Origin: Tridacna crocea
Taxonomy: Eukaryota > Mollusca > Bivalvia > Cardiida > Cardiidae
Assembly: GCA_943736015.1 (NCBI GenBank)
Contig: OX031072.1
Coordinates: 3,065,501 to 3,129,500 of the forward strand
Reading direction: 5' to 3'
DNA length: 64,000 bases
Position numbers and translations under genes: made by a program. A model generated the notes under the pieces. It did not search any database, was not told the origin of the DNA, and saw only the letters and a program-made list of their open reading frames with translations. Shown here in pieces: positions 62,582 to 64,000 of this stretch (within the stretch, counting starts at the first letter, position 1; each line of letters opens with the position of its first letter).

Positions 62582-63809
62582 TAAGCTCCACTGGCCGAAG
62601 GCCAACGCGCGTATGTTATGGCCAAGTGTGCGTCCGCCCGTCCGTCTCTGTGTGCGTTGACTTATTTCAAACATCTTCTTCTCTGAAACTACCGAACCAA
62701 ATTTTGATTAAACTTCACAGAAATTATCCTGCCTTCAGAATTTGTTGAAATACTTGATTCCTTCTTAAACTCCGATTGCCATGGTATTAAAATTGAAAAA
62801 TATTGAAAATCTTTGAAAATTTTCTTGTCTGAATCTATATGGCCTCGGGCAACCAAATTTGGCGTAAAGCTTTGTCTAGTAGACGTTAACCAGGTTTCTT
62901 CAAATTATAACTCTGTGGTCAAATTAGGCCCGCCCCGAGGGTCACAAGTTTTATAAAAGCTTATAAAGGCCAAAGGAAAAAAAAAAAATATTCTCGTACC
63001 AAACCATAAGGCCTAGGGCTACCAAATTTGGCATTTAGGTTTATCTTGTGGACTAAAATCAAAATAATTTGACCCAGTCCCTAGGGGTCACAAGTTTTAC
63101 ATGGGATTCAATAGGGAAAACGTGAAAAATCTTTTGGTGCCTAGCCACAAACCTAGGGCTACCAAACATGGCATGTAGCTTTATCTAGTGTGTGTCTATC
63201 AGGATTGCCCAAAATATAGTCCTTCGTTCAAATTTGGCTCAGGCCTAGGGGGCACAATTTTTACATGGGCTTATATGGAGAAAACTTTAAAAATATTCTC
63301 GTACTTAGCCATAAGGCCTGGGGCTACCAAATTTTGCATTTAGCTTTATCTTGTAGGCCTCTACCAAGAGGGCCGAAATTATAGCCCTGGGGTCAAGTTC
63401 GGCTCTCCCAAGGGGTCACAAGTTCTACATCGAATTATACAGTGAACACTTCTTATTTCTAACCATAAGACCTAGGGCTACTAAAGTTTTTCCTTTCTCA
63501 GGGGTCTTATGGTTTACAGGGCCTTTTATTGAGAAAACTTGGAAAACTTCTTTTTTATAACCACACATTCTGGGCCTGTATTATTTGCTATGGGTCTTTA
63601 TTATGTGGACCTCCACCAGGATTCAAGTAATTATATCCCTGTCGTCAAAAATGGCATTGTTCTGGAGTCATAACTTTATCGTAGGATTTTAGAGAAAAAA
63701 ATTCTTTCTTCCGTTTCGAAACAAATGTCCAAGTATTGTAATGTTTGGCATGAAGTGCTTTTTTACTTATTAGCCAGTTGAGCGATTTATGGCCATCATG
63801 GTCATCTTG
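62582..63809 (-). mobile_element. Tandem-unit element, complete copy, CTGGCCGAAGGCCA end
   Basis: On the minus strand it starts CAAGATGACCATGATGGCC, AAATCGCTCAACTGGC and ends GGCCTTCGGCCAGTGGAGCT, TAG. About five units of roughly 155 bp carry TAGGGCTACCAAATTTGGCA and GGGGTCACAAGTTTTA on the plus strand. It has the same design as the elements at 35688 and 48006, with a different unit and hairpin. Confidence 0.7.
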
Positions 63810-64000
63810 TAGTAAATGAAGAGAGTAATCAAACAAATGAACGATTCTCATGAAGTAGCGTTGCAACATTGTCATTAATAAGTTTTTCAATAAAAGGGTT
63901 AAGAAACAGAAAGTAACAGCTCCTTTTTGAATTTCTAGCAATTTTAACCCTCTAGAACCCAACCTATGTTACTGAAACTCAAAAATTGTGCTCTTTTGCA

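Overview
The window is intron- and repeat-rich animal nuclear DNA, AT-rich, with no operons and no bacterial gene order. Spliced exons of an HSPA12-type (distant Hsp70) gene, tRNA-derived SINEs, non-LTR retrotransposon sequence and dense non-autonomous DNA elements point to a marine invertebrate. A bivalve mollusc is the best guess, because HSPA12-like Hsp70 genes are strongly expanded there and elements with central tandem units between subterminal inverted repeats are typical. The species is inferred, not shown.

Region 1 (about 1-46.4 kb) has no host gene I can support. It is a cloud of about 70 copies of one short foldback element, here called family A (about 229 bp, ends TTAACYCTTTACCA...TGGTAAAGRGTTAA, with a long central hairpin). 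Six copies of a related family B (about 229 bp) lie among them and a seventh lies in the gene region. Several copies sit inside other copies at TTAA, or share one TTAA, which shows that the duplicated target is TTAA, as for piggyBac-like transposons. Two copies, one of each family, are split by a miniature LTR retrotransposon (TRIM, about 530 bp). Each TRIM has 206-208 bp LTRs, an 18-base tRNA-Pro primer-binding site, a polypurine tract and a 4 bp target duplication, and each LTR carries tRNA-like A and B boxes. A non-LTR retrotransposon (30.05-33.16 kb) is interrupted by a 1.7 kb Helitron-like tandem-unit element with no target duplication. A degenerate minisatellite fills 35-38.5 kb.

Region 2 (46.7-62.2 kb, minus strand) is the 3' part of an HSPA12-like gene. 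Its last exon (46776-47698) and the ATPase-core exons at 62042-62198 and 61629-61763 join in frame. Between them lie two further 135 bp exons (53751-53885 and 49254-49388) of the same length and phase as 61629-61763 and homologous to it, but without the phosphate-binding and SGG-WGG motifs. The 5' part of the gene lies beyond the right edge.

Three large foldback structures occur at 41120-43049, 50230-52543 and 55602-59590. Their inverted arms of about 264-630 bp are built from short palindromic or tandem units, and the last two lie inside introns of the Hsp70 gene. The first is flanked by a perfect 9 bp direct repeat. These structures, the TRIM with an internal Pol III-type promoter, and the exon triplication are the most unusual content.
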